Shown: positions 40,472 through 41,258 of the stretch, in pieces | How positions within the stretch are numbered: position 1 is the first letter of the stretch | How the letters are laid out: each line of letters starts with the position of its first letter | NCBI GenBank assembly: GCA_030265685.1 | Contig: JAJDGO010000010.1 | Coordinates: forward strand, 1 to 41,258 | Source of the DNA: Bacteroidales bacterium OttesenSCG-928-M11 | GTDB taxonomy: Bacteria > Bacteroidota > Bacteroidia > Bacteroidales > Azobacteroidaceae | Length of the DNA: 41,258 bases | Direction of reading: 5' to 3' | The notes under the pieces: generated by a model | The model's input: the letters and a program-made list of their open reading frames with translations, nothing else | Databases searched by the model: none | Told to the model about the DNA's origin: nothing | Made by a program: the position numbers and the translations under genes

Positions 40472-41258
40472 ATGCCAAGCAACCAACAAGTGATAAAAGT
40501 AGACAATCATATTGCATTTTGGAGTCTTTGTCTCGATATTATTAAAGATAATATTGACGAGAAAGTTCACAATACCTGGTTTGAACCGATAGTTCCTTTA
40601 AAATACGAAGGGAGCGATTTTACAATCCAGGTTCCTTCTCAATTCTTCTATGAATACTTGGAGGAAAAATACGCAGACTTGATCCATGCAACTTTATCTC
40701 GTGTTATCGGTAAAGATATTAATTTAAAGTATCGGATAGTAGTAGATCATACTAATGGTATAAAAGGACAAACAACACTTGACGGGGGTAAGCCGGTTTC
40801 CGCATTACAAAAAGAAGCAACTAACTTAAACAAATCACCAGATGCTTTAGCATCGAAGAAGGTTCAAGACTGGAACTCCAATTTAAATGTAAGACTTACC
40901 TTCGATAATTACTATGAAGGGACAAGTAATAAGCTGGCTCGAACAATTGGAGATACAATTGCGACAGCTCCCGAACAAAAATTATTCAATCCGTTCTTTT
41001 TATTTGGTAAGTCGGGAGTTGGGAAAACTCACCTCTGCCATGCCATCGGAAATAAGATAATGTCTTTGTATCCGGACAAAAAAGTAATCTATATTTCTTC
41101 CCACTTATTTCAAGTGCAATTTACAGATGCTTCCCGCAAAAATATTACAAATGATTTTATCAATTTTTATCAAGGTATCGATGTTTTGATTATTGATGAT
41201 ATTCATGAGTTGGCAGGAAAAACAGCTACTCAAAATACTTATTTCCATATATTCAATC
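40472..41258 (+). CDS. dnaA: Chromosomal replication initiator DnaA, 3' part outside window
   Basis: AAA+ ATPase that opens the replication origin; translated by hand from the ATG at 40472, open to the window edge (262 codons visible). Domain I covers about residues 10-90 (HIAFWSLCLDIIKDNIDEKVHNTWFEPIVPLKYEG) and is followed by a short linker (about 95-135). Domain III begins near VRLTFDNYYEGTSNKLARTI, with Walker A GKSGVGKT at residues 179-186 and Walker B VLIIDDIHELAGKTATQNTYFHIFN with Asp242-Asp243. The DNA-binding domain IV is beyond the edge. Gene identity is certain; promoter and origin position are not resolved. Confidence 0.97.
   Translation, partial: MPSNQQVIKVDNHIAFWSLCLDIIKDNIDEKVHNTWFEPIVPLKYEGSDFTIQVPSQFFYEYLEEKYADLIHATLSRVIGKDINLKYRIVVDHTNGIKGQTTLDGGKPVSALQKEATNLNKSPDALASKKVQDWNSNLNVRLTFDNYYEGTSNKLARTIGDTIATAPEQKLFNPFFLFGKSGVGKTHLCHAIGNKIMSLYPDKKVIYISSHLFQVQFTDASRKNITNDFINFYQGIDVLIIDDIHELAGKTATQNTYFHIFN

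Noticed and set aside
40292..40570. Minus-strand 92-aa hydrophobic ORF upstream of dnaA
   Set aside because: It overlaps the first 100 nt of dnaA, is rich in F/I/L as expected from AT-rich antisense DNA, and has no convincing start signal.

Overview
The window looks like chromosomal DNA from a low-GC member of the Bacteroidales. The evidence is the Bacteroidetes-type promoters (a TAnnTTTG -7 element, often with TTTG about 19-20 nt upstream), the near absence of Shine-Dalgarno sites, a tmRNA with the tag GENNYALAA, TamL and GldH lipoproteins, a TonB receptor with a carboxypeptidase-like N-terminal domain, and a TPR/AraC hybrid regulator. I cannot fix the genus. The content is mostly core genome; no phage, IS element, CRISPR array or transposon was seen.

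Layout. 1-6807 (minus): tamB followed after 1 nt by tamL, which is cut by the window edge. 6897-9059: RNase R, then a long palindromic repeat. 9286-11077: a TPR-membrane-AraC regulator split by a frameshift in an A9 run. 11140-11312: a probable structured small RNA with its own -7 element and a terminator-like 3' hairpin. 11343-13267: aguA-aguB, agmatine to putrescine. 13271-13993: recO (minus). 14106-14457: tRNA-Glu and rpsT, probably one transcript. 14611-15252: O6-methylguanine methyltransferase. 15370-21369: an outer-membrane operon (TonB receptor, DUF4876-type lipoprotein broken by a T6 frameshift, DUF6850-type barrel). 21482-23957: a membrane protein, a winged-helix regulator and CreD; the same dyad ACTTTG-N5-CAAAGT sits in front of the first and third genes. 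24223-26242 (minus): GH29 fucosidase, tmRNA and tRNA-Lys. 26354-27772: PBP4-type DacB. 27752-31460 (minus): metF-holB-ricT-gldH. 31573-33186: ilvE and a DUF2179 membrane protein. 33266-37778 (minus): a small lipoprotein and the HD hydrolase-lptD-ung group. 37924-39884: amidase and MCE/MlaD protein. 40472-41258: the start of dnaA after a 587-nt gene-free, AT-rich region.

How the genes work together. Much of the window concerns the cell envelope: TamL/TamB, LptD, the MCE protein, a peptidoglycan amidase, PBP4, GldH, CreD and a TonB-linked outer-membrane system. The rest is replication, repair and RNA turnover (dnaA, holB, recO, ung, ogt, rnr) and metabolism (aguAB, metF, ilvE).

The most interesting signals are the twin operators around the winged-helix regulator, the intergenic repeat family (consensus AAGTTNTACTATCTTTTT, twice joined to the palindrome TTTTCTGTACAGAAAA) found 3' of three plus-strand genes, the small RNA candidate at 11140-11312, two single-base homopolymer frameshifts of the same sign, and a set of genes whose -7 box lies 4-7 nt from the ATG, which suggests leaderless mRNAs.
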